Shown here piece by piece: positions 17,387 through 26,443 of a DNA stretch of 64,000 bases (positions are counted from its first letter, which is position 1; each line of letters starts with the position of its first letter). The position numbers were made by a program, and so were the translations under genes. The stretch lies in contig OU461276.1 of the NCBI GenBank assembly GCA_911810475.1, positions 3,721,501 through 3,785,500 on the forward strand, given 5' to 3'. This DNA is from Candidatus Celerinatantimonas neptuna (GTDB lineage Bacteria > Pseudomonadota > Gammaproteobacteria > Enterobacterales > Celerinatantimonadaceae). The notes under the pieces are model-generated. The model saw only the letters and a program-made list of their open reading frames with translations, did no database searches and had not been told where the DNA came from.

Positions 17387-18196
17387 TTATGAATAGAATC
17401 CATATTTTTGCGCAACAGTTTCTAATTCACGACAAACTTGCTCTCCAAAAACATCAATCAGCCAATGAACATCTTGCTCAGTCATCGCTGGATCATGCCA
17501 TATCTGTAATACCTTATGGATATTTGAAGCACACTCAGGCCTAAAATTAGCAACCACCCTGGCACATTGTTCTGGATCATGCTCCCAATGTTTATGATGG
17601 TCAGATAATAAATAATAAAATGTACGAAGCAGTTGTTTAGCAACTTTAACACCGATAACAGCAGCATTCTTCTGAGTTAACTGTTGGCGTTCAAACGCGA
17701 GCTTATCCGCGAGCTCCCGATTCATCATATAACCGATCTGTGATGACGGATGATAATCAGGAATAGACATCGATAAATCAGTCCCCCATACACAGCAGCA
17801 AGAATGCTTCAACCAAAATTGCCAAGTATACTCACTGTCTTTAGCTAAAACCTCAGCCAGTGTTCCTGGATCAAAATCCACTTTGACTATCTGTGGAAAA
17901 TGTTGAAGCAGTTCCCCTTCCAGAATTCTAAAACGAGGTTTAAGATCAAATATTGGCTTTTCAATAAACACGACTGACATATCTAAATCAGAGCGCCCTT
18001 CAATCGCATCACCCCTGGCGATACTGCCATATAAATAAATACTATGGATTTTATCCTTGAATAATTTCAATAAACCATCACATGCCTGTTCAACCGGGGA
18101 ACTAAATGACGATTGTATATTTGCCAGTGAACATGGATTAATAATATATCCTTTTTCATCTACACCACCGGCTGATATTGATTTATCTGAAGACAT
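17387..18196 (-). CDS. Nucleotidyltransferase-domain protein (antibiotic adenylyltransferase-like)
   Basis: 269-aa protein with the nucleotidyltransferase core SIYLYGSIARGDAIEGRSDLDMSVV (about residues 50-74): GSxxRGD with the two metal-binding aspartates in SDLD, and a third acidic position in VKVDFD. The C-terminal half is helical, as in kanamycin/streptomycin adenylyltransferases and MNT-type proteins. The substrate cannot be named. The start is the ATG at 18194-18196 with AAGG about 11 bases upstream; the listed TTG three codons earlier is less likely. It is 48 bases downstream of the M13 peptidase gene on the same strand. Confidence 0.8.
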   Translation of the reverse strand: MSSDKSISAGGVDEKGYIINPCSLANIQSSFSSPVEQACDGLLKLFKDKIHSIYLYGSIARGDAIEGRSDLDMSVVFIEKPIFDLKPRFRILEGELLQHFPQIVKVDFDPGTLAEVLAKDSEYTWQFWLKHSCCCVWGTDLSMSIPDYHPSSQIGYMMNRELADKLAFERQQLTQKNAAVIGVKVAKQLLRTFYYLLSDHHKHWEHDPEQCARVVANFRPECASNIHKVLQIWHDPAMTEQDVHWLIDVFGEQVCRELETVAQKYGFYS

Positions 18197-18244
18197 GATT
18201 ACCAATCCTTAATTAATCCTGACCACTTGCTCATCTGACAAGCA

Positions 18245-20311
18245 TCACCAAATCTGTACTCGATTCTCTGGAGCAACATACATTCCATCACCAGGTTTAA
18301 CCTCAAAAGCTAAATAAAATGCCGGGACATTCACCAAAACCCCATTGACACGATAGTGAGCTGGGCTATGGGGATCAGACAACAAGCGCTCCCGAAGATT
18401 TTTATCCCGATATTTATAACGCCAAATCTGCGCCCAAGCCAAAAAGAAACGCTGATCACCGGTTAAACCATCAATGACCGGTGGCTTTTTGCCTTTAAGC
18501 GACATGTGATAAGCCTTATACGCGATACTCACACCACCAAGATCACCGATATTCTCACCGAGTGTCAGCTTACCATTGACATGCTGATCAGCAAACGGAA
18601 AATACTGATTATACTGGCTCACAAGCTTCCCGGTGCGTTGATTAAACGCTTTGCGATCTGAGTTACTCCACCAGTTTTGTAAATTGCCATAGCCATCATA
18701 CTGACTCCCCTGATCATCAAATCCGTGCCCAATCTCATGGCCAATGACAGCCCCTATACCACCATAATTAACGGCCGGGTCTACGGAGGCATCAAAAAAA
18801 GGAGCTTGCAAAATAGCAGCAGGAAAAACAATTTCGTTCATGCCAGGGTTATAGTAAGCGTTGACCGTTTGGGGATTCATGAACCATTCATTTCGGTCTA
18901 CTGGATGACCAAGCTTATTGATTCCATATTGATATTCAAAACGATAAGCACTGCGAATATTTCCCACCAAGTCATTTTCTGAAAAATGCAGATTATCATA
19001 GTTTCGCCAATGATTCGGATAGCCAATTTTAACGGAAAGTAAATTCAGTTTTTTCAATGCATTATCTTTAGTTTTCAGGCTCATCCAAGTAAGAGAACGA
19101 ATCGATTGACGATATGCAGCAATTAACTGGCTCACCATCTGTTTCGCATAGGCTTTTGCCTGAGGGCCAAAATAATCTCTGACATAGATCTGACCTAACA
19201 TCTGTCCAAATAGTGTATCTGAATCATCAACCGCATCTTTCCATCGCGCAGGAGCCTGCTTTTTCCCACTCAGTGTTTTCCCATAAAATGTAAAATAGGC
19301 GTTTTTAAATGGGGACGATAAATAATCAGCGTAGTGTGTTAATACATGAACTTGTAAATAAGCTTTCCACGTTTGCAGTGATGTGGAATAAAGAAGTTTT
19401 CCCAATCCGGGTATATACGAAGGCTGTGCGACAATGAGCTGATGTACATCTTCGAGACCCAAAGCCCTGGCAAAACGAAGCCAGTCCAGTGGTCCGGCCA
19501 ACTGCTGAAATTGCTGGACCGACATTTTATTATACGTCTTTAATACATTCCGGCTAGCAACCTTGCTCCATTGTAATTTAGCTAAATCATGTTCTAAGCG
19601 AATAACTGACCGAGCCATCTGATCAGGGTGCTTCGCATCAGATAAACGCATCATGGTTTTTAGATAAACGTGATAGTGATGAAGTAATGCTTGATAACGG
19701 GTATGCTTAGATAGATAGTACCCCCGATCAGGTAATCCCAGTCCACTCTGATAAAGATAAACCGCGTATTGATCCGCTTGCTTGGCATCACTATCAATCA
19801 CGACATCCAAAGGAAGTTTAACCCCTTCACGAATGAGCATCCCCATCACTTGAACGAGCTGTTGATGTGTTTGAATCCGGTGAATTAAACCAAGTTCCTT
19901 CTGAATCGGGGTAATACCTAACTGGTTGACACGATCGACATTCATATACGAACGATAGAAACGACCTATTTTACCTTCCGCAGTATCAGCCTGGATAAGA
20001 TGTGCCGCAGCCTGCTTCATGATCTGATGTAATGCATCCTGTGAGCGGTCATATAATACACTGAATGAACCATAACTTGTTCGATCTGCTGGTATTTTAG
20101 TTGTTTTCAACCAATGGCCGTTTACGGCAAGGAAGAAATCTTGAGAAAAAGGCACGGATCGATCAAACTGATTTTGATCGATCCCTGATTTTAACAAAAT
20201 AACAGGTGTTGCTGTGCTTACAGGGGATGGTAATTTAGCAGCCAGTGAATCTGCACAACTTAAACAGCTTAAAGCAAGTATCGCACTTCGTGCAATCAAA
20301 CGCGTATTCAT
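18245..20311 (-). CDS. M13-family zinc metallopeptidase (PepO/neprilysin-like)
   Basis: 688-aa exported endopeptidase of the neprilysin family. A signal peptide (IARSAILALSCLSCADSLAA, cleavage about residue 25) is followed by the M13 N-terminal domain (SQDFFLAVNGHWLK). In the catalytic domain, NAYYNPGMNEIVFPAAIL is the substrate-binding segment, VIGHEIGHGFDDQGSQYD holds the HExxH zinc ligands and catalytic Glu, and GENIGDLGGVSIAY supplies the third ligand. It ends with VQIW in the position of the family's conserved C-terminal W. Probably periplasmic or secreted. It may be co-transcribed with the downstream nucleotidyltransferase. Confidence 0.95.
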   Translation of the reverse strand: MNTRLIARSAILALSCLSCADSLAAKLPSPVSTATPVILLKSGIDQNQFDRSVPFSQDFFLAVNGHWLKTTKIPADRTSYGSFSVLYDRSQDALHQIMKQAAAHLIQADTAEGKIGRFYRSYMNVDRVNQLGITPIQKELGLIHRIQTHQQLVQVMGMLIREGVKLPLDVVIDSDAKQADQYAVYLYQSGLGLPDRGYYLSKHTRYQALLHHYHVYLKTMMRLSDAKHPDQMARSVIRLEHDLAKLQWSKVASRNVLKTYNKMSVQQFQQLAGPLDWLRFARALGLEDVHQLIVAQPSYIPGLGKLLYSTSLQTWKAYLQVHVLTHYADYLSSPFKNAYFTFYGKTLSGKKQAPARWKDAVDDSDTLFGQMLGQIYVRDYFGPQAKAYAKQMVSQLIAAYRQSIRSLTWMSLKTKDNALKKLNLLSVKIGYPNHWRNYDNLHFSENDLVGNIRSAYRFEYQYGINKLGHPVDRNEWFMNPQTVNAYYNPGMNEIVFPAAILQAPFFDASVDPAVNYGGIGAVIGHEIGHGFDDQGSQYDGYGNLQNWWSNSDRKAFNQRTGKLVSQYNQYFPFADQHVNGKLTLGENIGDLGGVSIAYKAYHMSLKGKKPPVIDGLTGDQRFFLAWAQIWRYKYRDKNLRERLLSDPHSPAHYRVNGVLVNVPAFYLAFEVKPGDGMYVAPENRVQIW

Positions 20312-20440
20312 AAAAAGCCCAATGATCCATCAAAAAACTGAATATCCTTAAATCACTTCATCTGCTATAAAAATGAAGTTTTGACCAGATAAAGCTTAAG
20401 AAAGCGTAGACCTAATAGTCTTAGAATACAAAGAGATAAC

Positions 20441-21343
20441 TCAAAATGATAAGCCAAGTTGATGATCGTTAGATAAATCAGGCAGATTAAATGGCCAAAG
20501 TAGTTGCCCTGAAATCGATTGCCAGTGCAGATTGACTTGTGCATATAACCGCTGAGCTAATAACGGCGCATGTTGATTATCAGGTGTATGAATGAATAAA
20601 TGGGGCTGTCGCCCCTCTTGTAGCCATTGGCAAATTTTACCAATCCACGGCTTAAAGAACTCGTCATTATCTCTCAGATCAGGGTGGCCAATAAAACGAA
20701 TCATCGGTTGAGTGGCGGTTGCAATTGCATGAACTGGAAGCTTTGGTTTCTTTTGATGAGCATCAATCACCGCGTCACTCACCGCAGGCGCTGAAAATAC
20801 CGGTCGACTATCCATCATCACCCGATTAATTCCCCGCTCTATCAAAAAAGCATTCAGTCGCTTCTCGGCATCACCTTTAGCAAAAAACTCAGGATGACGC
20901 ACTTCAAGACCGATATGTTCTATCGGGGGAAACTGTTCAATAAATGTCTCTAATGCAGAAAAAGATGATGGACCAAATTTTTTAGACAGCTGGATAACCC
21001 AAAGGCTGGTTCTGTCAATTAAAGGTGACATCACCTGAAAAAAAGCACGGGTTTGCGCCTGACAATGCCGAAGCTGAGCTTGATGAGTAATCGATTTTGG
21101 CAATTTAAAGGTAAAGCGAAAATGATCCGGTACAGCCGAACACCAATTGAGTACCGTTTTAGAATTGGGGATGGCATAGAAAGTCGTATTCCCTTCAACG
21201 CTATTAAAAACCTGGGCATAACGGGCCAGCCTTTCTGCCGGTTTGCTGACCCCCGAATACACCTGATCCACCCATCCGTTATGGGACCACATAGGCATTC
21301 CAATATACAGCGGTGTATTTTCGCTTTGTTGCTGATTCATCAT
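20441..21343 (-). CDS. DUF72 (YecE-like) protein
   Basis: 300-aa TIM-barrel protein of the DUF72 family, whose biochemical role is not established. Family hallmarks: IGMPMWSHNGWVDQVY near the start, FNSVEGNTTFYAIP (about 47-60), FRFTFKLPKSITH, FGPSSFSALETF, HIGLEVRHPEFF and RVMMDSRPVF. Length fits YecE homologues (270-300 aa). It starts 31 bases after the stop of the qnr-like gene on the same strand, so the two may share a transcript. Confidence 0.88.
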   Translation of the reverse strand: MMNQQQSENTPLYIGMPMWSHNGWVDQVYSGVSKPAERLARYAQVFNSVEGNTTFYAIPNSKTVLNWCSAVPDHFRFTFKLPKSITHQAQLRHCQAQTRAFFQVMSPLIDRTSLWVIQLSKKFGPSSFSALETFIEQFPPIEHIGLEVRHPEFFAKGDAEKRLNAFLIERGINRVMMDSRPVFSAPAVSDAVIDAHQKKPKLPVHAIATATQPMIRFIGHPDLRDNDEFFKPWIGKICQWLQEGRQPHLFIHTPDNQHAPLLAQRLYAQVNLHWQSISGQLLWPFNLPDLSNDHQLGLSF

Positions 21344-21374
21344 TGATGGCTTTTTCTTGCTGCGAAACTAAAAT

Positions 21375-22025
21375 CTAGGGGCAAACAATGACACCCAGTG
21401 TCTCAAGAAGCTGCTGTTGCTGCCAGTCCCGGATTAACACCCCATCCAACTGAACCTGTCTTGGGTTCAATCCTTCTAAATCAACTCCCCGTAAATCGCA
21501 CCCCTGCAGGTTAAACTGTTCCCAACAATCTTGTGAAAACTCACCATTGCTTAAATCAGAACCTTGCAATGAGGCACTAAAAAGATTGGCACCGTGCCAC
21601 CGATTTGATGAAAGATCACAACCTTCCATAATCTGCCTTTCAAAATTAACATAGGACAAATTGCACTGACGAAAGATAATAGAACAAAAATAACTCTTCT
21701 GACTAATCTCATTAACCCATTGCGCCCGGCTCATCTCCGCACCTTTCAAATCACACTGCTCAAAACAACAACCAAAGCAATCAGTACGATGAAATGTAGA
21801 TAATGCCATTTGACAATTGATAAACCGGGCATCTCTTAAATTTGCCCGGTCAAAAGAACATCCACTAATTGCACCTCGTTCAGTAAAGAGACAATCATCA
21901 AATACAGTCTCACTCAAATCAGCACCGCTAAAATCACAATCATAAAAAGCGCTATGGTAAAAATGCTCACCACTTTGCACTGTATTGACGAATGATTCCT
22001 GGCGACATATGGCGTACGGTTCCAA
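21375..22025 (-). CDS. Qnr-family pentapeptide-repeat protein
   Basis: 216-aa pentapeptide-repeat protein matching the Qnr layout (about 214-219 aa). Qnr proteins mimic DNA and protect gyrase and topoisomerase IV from quinolones. Repeats such as CDFSGADLSETVFDDCLF occupy most of the chain. Diagnostic Qnr blocks are present: ANLRDARFINCQMALSTF, CDLKGAEMSRAQW, SYFCSIIFRQCNLSYVNF, SQDCWEQFNLQGCDLRG and a C-terminal DWQQQQLLETLGVIVCP helix. The start appears to be a TTG at 22023-22025 with GAGGAG 6-8 bases upstream. It lies among core-like chromosomal genes, so an intrinsic chromosomal qnr is likely. Actual resistance is not shown. Confidence 0.92.
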   Translation of the reverse strand: MEPYAICRQESFVNTVQSGEHFYHSAFYDCDFSGADLSETVFDDCLFTERGAISGCSFDRANLRDARFINCQMALSTFHRTDCFGCCFEQCDLKGAEMSRAQWVNEISQKSYFCSIIFRQCNLSYVNFERQIMEGCDLSSNRWHGANLFSASLQGSDLSNGEFSQDCWEQFNLQGCDLRGVDLEGLNPRQVQLDGVLIRDWQQQQLLETLGVIVCP

Positions 22026-22044
22026 AATGACTCCTCAACTCAGA

Positions 22045-22449
22045 TTAAATATTGTCTTCATCATCCACTCTGACCGGTAAATGATCCGCCAGATGAAACC
22101 ACGGTATATTACTTTGCATCCAAATATGGTGATCGGGTGCAATATGTTCCGGCTCATCAAGCGACGCAATCGTCACATCAATATTGACAGGATGGATGAC
22201 GTCTTTGAATGTCAGCTGAGTTCCACAAATCGGACAATGCTCCCGCTGGAATCCGTTGCTGGAACGATAAACAACCGGGCTCCCTTGAAGATAACGAAAA
22301 CTTGAAAAAGGAAATGTCACCCAGGCCATAACCGGTGCCCCGCTCGATTGTTGGCACATCCGGCAATGGCACAATCCCGCTTCAATCAGATCATCAGCTT
22401 CAACCTGATATCGAATCGTTTGACAAAAACATCCACCTGACAATTTCAC
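22045..22449 (-). CDS. GFA/CENP-V-fold zinc protein
   Basis: 134-aa protein of the glutathione-dependent formaldehyde-activating (GFA) fold. Zinc-binding cysteines are all present: C7 and C9 in GGCFCQ, C27/C29/C32 in LCHCRMC, and C72/C75 in HCPICG. The family includes glutathione S-(hydroxymethyl) synthase-like enzymes, but most bacterial members have no proven activity. It lies 19 bases upstream of the qnr-like gene on the same strand, and 11 bases after the interrupted acetyltransferase; all may be in one operon. Confidence 0.88.
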   Translation of the reverse strand: MKLSGGCFCQTIRYQVEADDLIEAGLCHCRMCQQSSGAPVMAWVTFPFSSFRYLQGSPVVYRSSNGFQREHCPICGTQLTFKDVIHPVNIDVTIASLDEPEHIAPDHHIWMQSNIPWFHLADHLPVRVDDEDNI

Positions 22450-22459
22450 ATGGTCACCG

Positions 22460-22873
22460 TTATAAATCCAAACTAAAATGGTGGCAACTGATTCTAAGGC
22501 GCTCTCTCAAATAGAAACGATGAGCATCAAAACGCTGCACGCCAGAATCTAAGTGCAACTGCTGACAATTATTTTGCCTGGCATAATTTTTCAACCAGTC
22601 GATTAAGAGAGAACCTGCTCCCAAAGACCGTTGCGCTTGATCCACGATTAAATCATCAACATACATTACTTTCCCCCACGCTAGCTACTCTGTGATCACA
22701 AAGCCCGCAACAGCATGGTGATCGTGTTCAACATAAGCCAACTGATAACCTTTCTCCTGCTGGCGAATGATCTGTTTTTTTAACTGACCAGGTTCAAATG
22801 TTGGCCGTAACTGCAAGAGGATCGGTACAATCAAATCCAATGAAGAAACATCATGAATAAGAAAAACGTCCAT
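22460..22873 (-). pseudogene. GNAT acetyltransferase interrupted by an in-frame TAG
   Basis: Two ORFs in the same frame are separated only by a TAG at 22685-22687. The first 62 codons (MDVFLIHDVSSLDLIVPILLQ to VAGFVITE) are followed by TAG, then LAWGKVMYVDDLIVDQAQRS, LGAGSLLIDWLKNYA and LDSGVQRFDAHRFYLRERL. Read through, this makes a 137-residue GNAT protein with the acetyl-CoA loop (RSLGAGSLL) in the second half, so the upstream fragment alone cannot be active. The rest is intact with no frameshift, suggesting a recent mutation, suppression or a sequencing error. Confidence 0.8.
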
Positions 22874-22889
22874 AAAAGACCTTTTTTAA

Positions 22890-23489
22890 TCATCCCATCG
22901 GCACATAACAGGGTAATGTTTTAACCCTCTCACACCAACGGCAAATATGAGGATATAGACCCAGATCAAAGCCGCCCTGATCGGCAACATGTGTATAAGC
23001 ATAGAGTGACAAATCTGCGATAGTCAGCATATCACCCACCAGATAAGGCGTCTTTGACAATTGTTGCTCCATGATCTGCAATGCTTCGTTTCCACCTTTT
23101 TGAAGGGATAAATATTCATCACGACGCGATTCAGGCATATCTAAATAAACCTGGATAAAACGGGCAACCGCAATATAAGGTTCATGACTATACTGCTCAA
23201 AGAAAAGCCACTGGTAAACTTTGGCCTTCAGATAAGGATCGTGTGGCAGCAACGAAGTCCCTTCGGCAAAATAGCCTAAAATCGCATTTGATTCATCCAG
23301 TTCTCGCCCGTCATCTAAAATAACAGTTGGAACTTTTCCTTTGGGATTCAACGACAAAAACGAATCAGTGCGGGTATCCCCTGCCTGAATATTCATCTCA
23401 TGCCAGTCACAATCGATACCGCGTAATGACAAAATCAGCTTTATCTTATAACAATTCCCTGAACGACTATCTCCATAAATCTTAATCAT
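22890..23489 (-). CDS. Glutathione S-transferase family protein
   Basis: 199-aa cytosolic GST-like protein. The N-terminal thioredoxin-fold domain begins IKIYGDSRSGNCYKIKLIL, with KVPTVILDDGRELDESNAIL (about residues 52-71) holding the cis-proline and glutathione-contact Ser. The helical C-terminal domain includes YLVGDMLTIADLSLYAYTH (the N-capping box region). AAGGAG precedes the ATG with good spacing. It lies 16 bases upstream of the interrupted GNAT gene. The substrate is unknown. Confidence 0.9.
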   Translation of the reverse strand: MIKIYGDSRSGNCYKIKLILSLRGIDCDWHEMNIQAGDTRTDSFLSLNPKGKVPTVILDDGRELDESNAILGYFAEGTSLLPHDPYLKAKVYQWLFFEQYSHEPYIAVARFIQVYLDMPESRRDEYLSLQKGGNEALQIMEQQLSKTPYLVGDMLTIADLSLYAYTHVADQGGFDLGLYPHICRWCERVKTLPCYVPMG

Positions 23490-23540
23490 GGTGACTCCTT
23501 ACCTGATTTACACTGGCTGTACAAACCATCGCCTAAGCCT

Positions 23541-24023
23541 TTAACACGATAATCGCATATCCATAAAGAGCGAATCATTGTGATCAACATCATCGGTTAT
23601 TCGCACTGAAAAACCAGCACGGCGATATCCCCGAATGGCGATTTGATTCGATGAATGCACTTCAAGTGACAACAACCTGCCCCCCTGTGCCTTAACATAT
23701 CCCTTTGCTAAACAAATTAACCGATTCAAGATCCCATGCCCGCGAAATTCATCCTTAACATACACTTGCAAAAGCTCTGCTTGGCCTTCCAAGATAAAAG
23801 CAACCGCGCAGATCCCAATTAACGCATCGTGGTTAAAAGCGCCAAAGACCGCTTTCCCTGAATCAGTGGCAAACCTTAATTGCTCCTCAAAAAAGAGCAC
23901 ACTCTTGAGCCGCTCTTTCTCATAGTCTGCGGCAAACCAATCTGGATGAATACGCAAGCTTTCTAAACGAATGGCCCGATAAGACTGACAATCTGATGGC
24001 CCTAACTGTTTTACTGTAATCAT
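23541..24023 (-). CDS. GNAT-family N-acetyltransferase
   Basis: About 160 aa. The start is placed at the ATG at 24021-24023 (MITVKQLGPSD), because GNAT domains normally begin here; the longer reading adds 26 unrelated hydrophobic residues. Conserved features are ALIGICAVAFI (strand 4), LLQVYVKDEFRGHGILNRLICLA (acetyl-CoA pyrophosphate loop RGHGILNRL, about residues 95-103), and LEVHSSNQIAIRGYRRAGFSV. The acceptor is unknown. It precedes the GST gene by about 50 bases on the same strand. Confidence 0.87.
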   Translation of the reverse strand: MITVKQLGPSDCQSYRAIRLESLRIHPDWFAADYEKERLKSVLFFEEQLRFATDSGKAVFGAFNHDALIGICAVAFILEGQAELLQVYVKDEFRGHGILNRLICLAKGYVKAQGGRLLSLEVHSSNQIAIRGYRRAGFSVRITDDVDHNDSLFMDMRLSC

Positions 24024-24274
24024 GATATCCCATACGCTCAAAATTTTTAGAATAACGGCCATACACATCATAACGAATCCGAATAAAATCTCGTTCGCCA
24101 TTCATCAAACCCTGACAGAGTACATTTTGAGCACAAAATCAAACCGGATTCACGTGATGATGCCTTTCCCATCATCACACGCTGGTAAGAAAAGACAAGT
24201 CAGATATATCTTAAATCGAATGAAATAAGAAGAAAGTTGAAAAAACAGAAACCTCATAAATCAACAGGTTAAGC

Positions 24275-24805
24275 TTATAGCCACTCATGCTCAATAGCAG
24301 ACATGATCACTTTATCGATATATTTACCGTGACGAAACCCCGCTTCACGAAGGATCCCTTCATGTTGAAAACCTGCTTTCTCATACGTCCGAATTGCAGC
24401 AGGATTTAAAACATATGCGCTCAGCTCAATCCGGTGCAAATTAAGGCTTTGAAAACCATAGGCCGTGACCAGTTTAACAACCTCTGTTGCAATTCCTTTA
24501 TTCCAATAGTTACGCTCACCAATCAAAATAAAAAATTCACCACAACGGTTCAACATCGACATATTCACAATACCGGAATATCCGATTAATTTTCCGGTAT
24601 TATTGCAACAAATTCCCAGAGAAATCGAATGACGCTGTTGATTTAAATCGGTAAGCCACTGACGGATATCCTGATGGGAACGCGGCCAGATAAAGCCCGA
24701 CGAACTATATTCAATCACTTTCGGGTCTTCAGCCCAGCGAAAAAAGGAAGGAGCATCTTCAATTTGAAGAGGTCTTAAATTCACTTGAGTACTTTGTAAG
24801 CGCAT
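24275..24805 (-). CDS. GNAT acetyltransferase, RimJ/RimL-like
   Basis: 176-aa GNAT of the Acetyltransf_3 (RimJ/RimL) subgroup. It opens with VNLRPLQIEDAPSFFRWAEDPKV. The acetyl-CoA region is GERNYWNKGIATEVVKLVTAYGF (about residues 97-119), followed by NLHRIELSAYVLNPAAIRTYEKAGFQHEGILREA. Such enzymes acetylate N-terminal amines of ribosomal proteins or small molecules; the target here is unknown. A full-length family member with no defects seen, isolated from its neighbours by 150-250 base gaps. Confidence 0.9.
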   Translation of the reverse strand: MRLQSTQVNLRPLQIEDAPSFFRWAEDPKVIEYSSSGFIWPRSHQDIRQWLTDLNQQRHSISLGICCNNTGKLIGYSGIVNMSMLNRCGEFFILIGERNYWNKGIATEVVKLVTAYGFQSLNLHRIELSAYVLNPAAIRTYEKAGFQHEGILREAGFRHGKYIDKVIMSAIEHEWL

Positions 24806-25035
24806 ACTATTTCCTTACCGACGACAAGTGGACACACACAAGCTTATCCACACATCATGAAACTAGCGTGACAAGACAATGAAAATGGACATTCAATCGA
24901 CCTCCCATTCTCTTCTGTAGAATTTTAATCTGAATTAAAAAACAACAGCCTCTAATTGCACCAAGAAACATACTCACACCATAAGCGCAAAACACAGAGG
25001 CCATTTATCGTAGAAATTAAATTTTATTCAGAATT

Positions 25036-25620
25036 CTAAGGTCTTAAAGCATCCCATCTAAAATGGGCAGTAAACTGATGACAGTTCATCAGTACATCCT
25101 GCGCATGAGCCAGATAGACTTGTAAAGAAGCAGAAGCCGGATACGTCAGATACTCAGAACATTTTGCACTCTGCCCTGTTCCGACAACAATTTTTGTACC
25201 GGGTTTTAACTGACATTTCATCATACGATCCAAAGGAGACCACTGATAGCAAATTTCATAATCAGCACGATATTGAGAAATTTCACCGCGAGGACGGGAA
25301 AAAGACCACCACTGCCCAAATTGACTATTTGGATTGGTGCTATTCCATGCCCGGTAAAGCGTCACTCTTGCACCGCCATGACTCTGGTAAACCTGACCCT
25401 GGCATAATTTCCCTTTGCCAGTTTGACCCAACGCCCCCGATAACAAAACGGGGGCTTTAATCGGGTCAAGTTTTGAAGCCAATAGATCAGACAGCTGTAT
25501 TGAACCAACACATGAAGATTGCTGTGTCTGAACGGGTGTCTGGTTTAAAACGTTATGATGGGGAGCTTCACAGCCAACTAATGCAAAAAATGCAATCGGT
25601 GTAATCGCATAGCGCAACAT
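25036..25620 (-). CDS. Predicted lipoprotein, 194 aa
   Basis: Signal peptide with lipobox FFALVGC (Cys about residue 17), so lipid-anchored. The mature part contains four further cysteines (SSCVGS, KLCQGQVY, YEICYQWS, KCSEYL) that could form disulfides, and aromatic-rich strands (WWSFSRPRGEISQYRADYEICYQW). I do not recognise the family; the cysteine and Trp/Tyr pattern suggests a small beta-rich periplasmic domain. Monocistronic, with gaps of over 200 bases on both sides. Confidence 0.75.
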   Translation of the reverse strand: MLRYAITPIAFFALVGCEAPHHNVLNQTPVQTQQSSCVGSIQLSDLLASKLDPIKAPVLLSGALGQTGKGKLCQGQVYQSHGGARVTLYRAWNSTNPNSQFGQWWSFSRPRGEISQYRADYEICYQWSPLDRMMKCQLKPGTKIVVGTGQSAKCSEYLTYPASASLQVYLAHAQDVLMNCHQFTAHFRWDALRP

Positions 25621-25909
25621 GTTATATCCTTATCTGCACAACAGAATAAATACCATCAGGTGAATGAGTCTTAATTCAACCCGCTGACAATTTAATGCCT
25701 GTTTAACACTAGCAGATAAATCTGGAGTAACATCCCTCACGCTAAACTAAAAAGTCACCACTTAATTAATGAGCTATAAAGATGGTGGCATATACGCCCG
25801 ATTGCCGGTCATTGACCCAGTCAAAATCATTCAACGGTGCTCTGGATTAAAACCGGAACCGGGCTAACATGGCGATTAAAAACGAATCGTATCAAAAACG
25901 ATGTTGCGA

Positions 25910-26335
25910 TTAATCATCTTGTTGATCATTTGAATCATCAGACGATTGTTGATGACCAGACATCTCAGGTCGTGAAGGTCGATCGGATGACATATGAGCT
26001 TCAAAATTCAATAACTCGGTTAATGTCAAAATGCCATCATGATTTGCATCGGCTGGCGGAGGGAACGGCATGTTTTCCAATTCCTTCTCACTAATCATTC
26101 CATCATGATTACTATCAGCCATCATCAAGTGTTGGCTTACACCTGCGTCGGTGAGCTCACTTTTGCTAATCTCACCATCCCCGTTTTTATCAAGCTGAGC
26201 GAATAATTGTGTGACATCCAGGTGATGAGCTGATTGAGGCATTCCTGAAGGCGGTTGCATCTGTGTATCAGCCAAAGCAATATTGACTGTCGCTGACGTC
26301 AGCCCCAAAATAACCCACATGCATTTTTTTAACAT
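25910..26335 (-). CDS. Exported EF-hand calcium-binding protein
   Basis: About 141 aa, taking the ATG 14 codons inside the longest ORF (MLKKCMWVILGLTSATVNIALA), which gives a clean signal peptide and has a GGGA ribosome site. Three EF-hand loops are visible: DKNGDGEISKSE, DSNHDGMISEKE and DANHDGILTLTE, each with Asp/Asn at positions 1, 3 and 5 and Glu at 12. The C-terminus is a hydrophilic Ser/Gln/Asp tail. Probably a periplasmic calcium sensor or buffer of the kind common in marine gammaproteobacteria. No operon partner. Confidence 0.85.
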   Translation of the reverse strand: MLKKCMWVILGLTSATVNIALADTQMQPPSGMPQSAHHLDVTQLFAQLDKNGDGEISKSELTDAGVSQHLMMADSNHDGMISEKELENMPFPPPADANHDGILTLTELLNFEAHMSSDRPSRPEMSGHQQSSDDSNDQQDD

Positions 26336-26443
26336 AATCAAGTCCCTATCCATTGCAATTATAATTATAAGAGTCAATCGTTCTAAACAGGTTCCATCTA
26401 AAAATGCAAAGCTAAGTAAGCTTTTGTCAGAACAGTGTATGGT

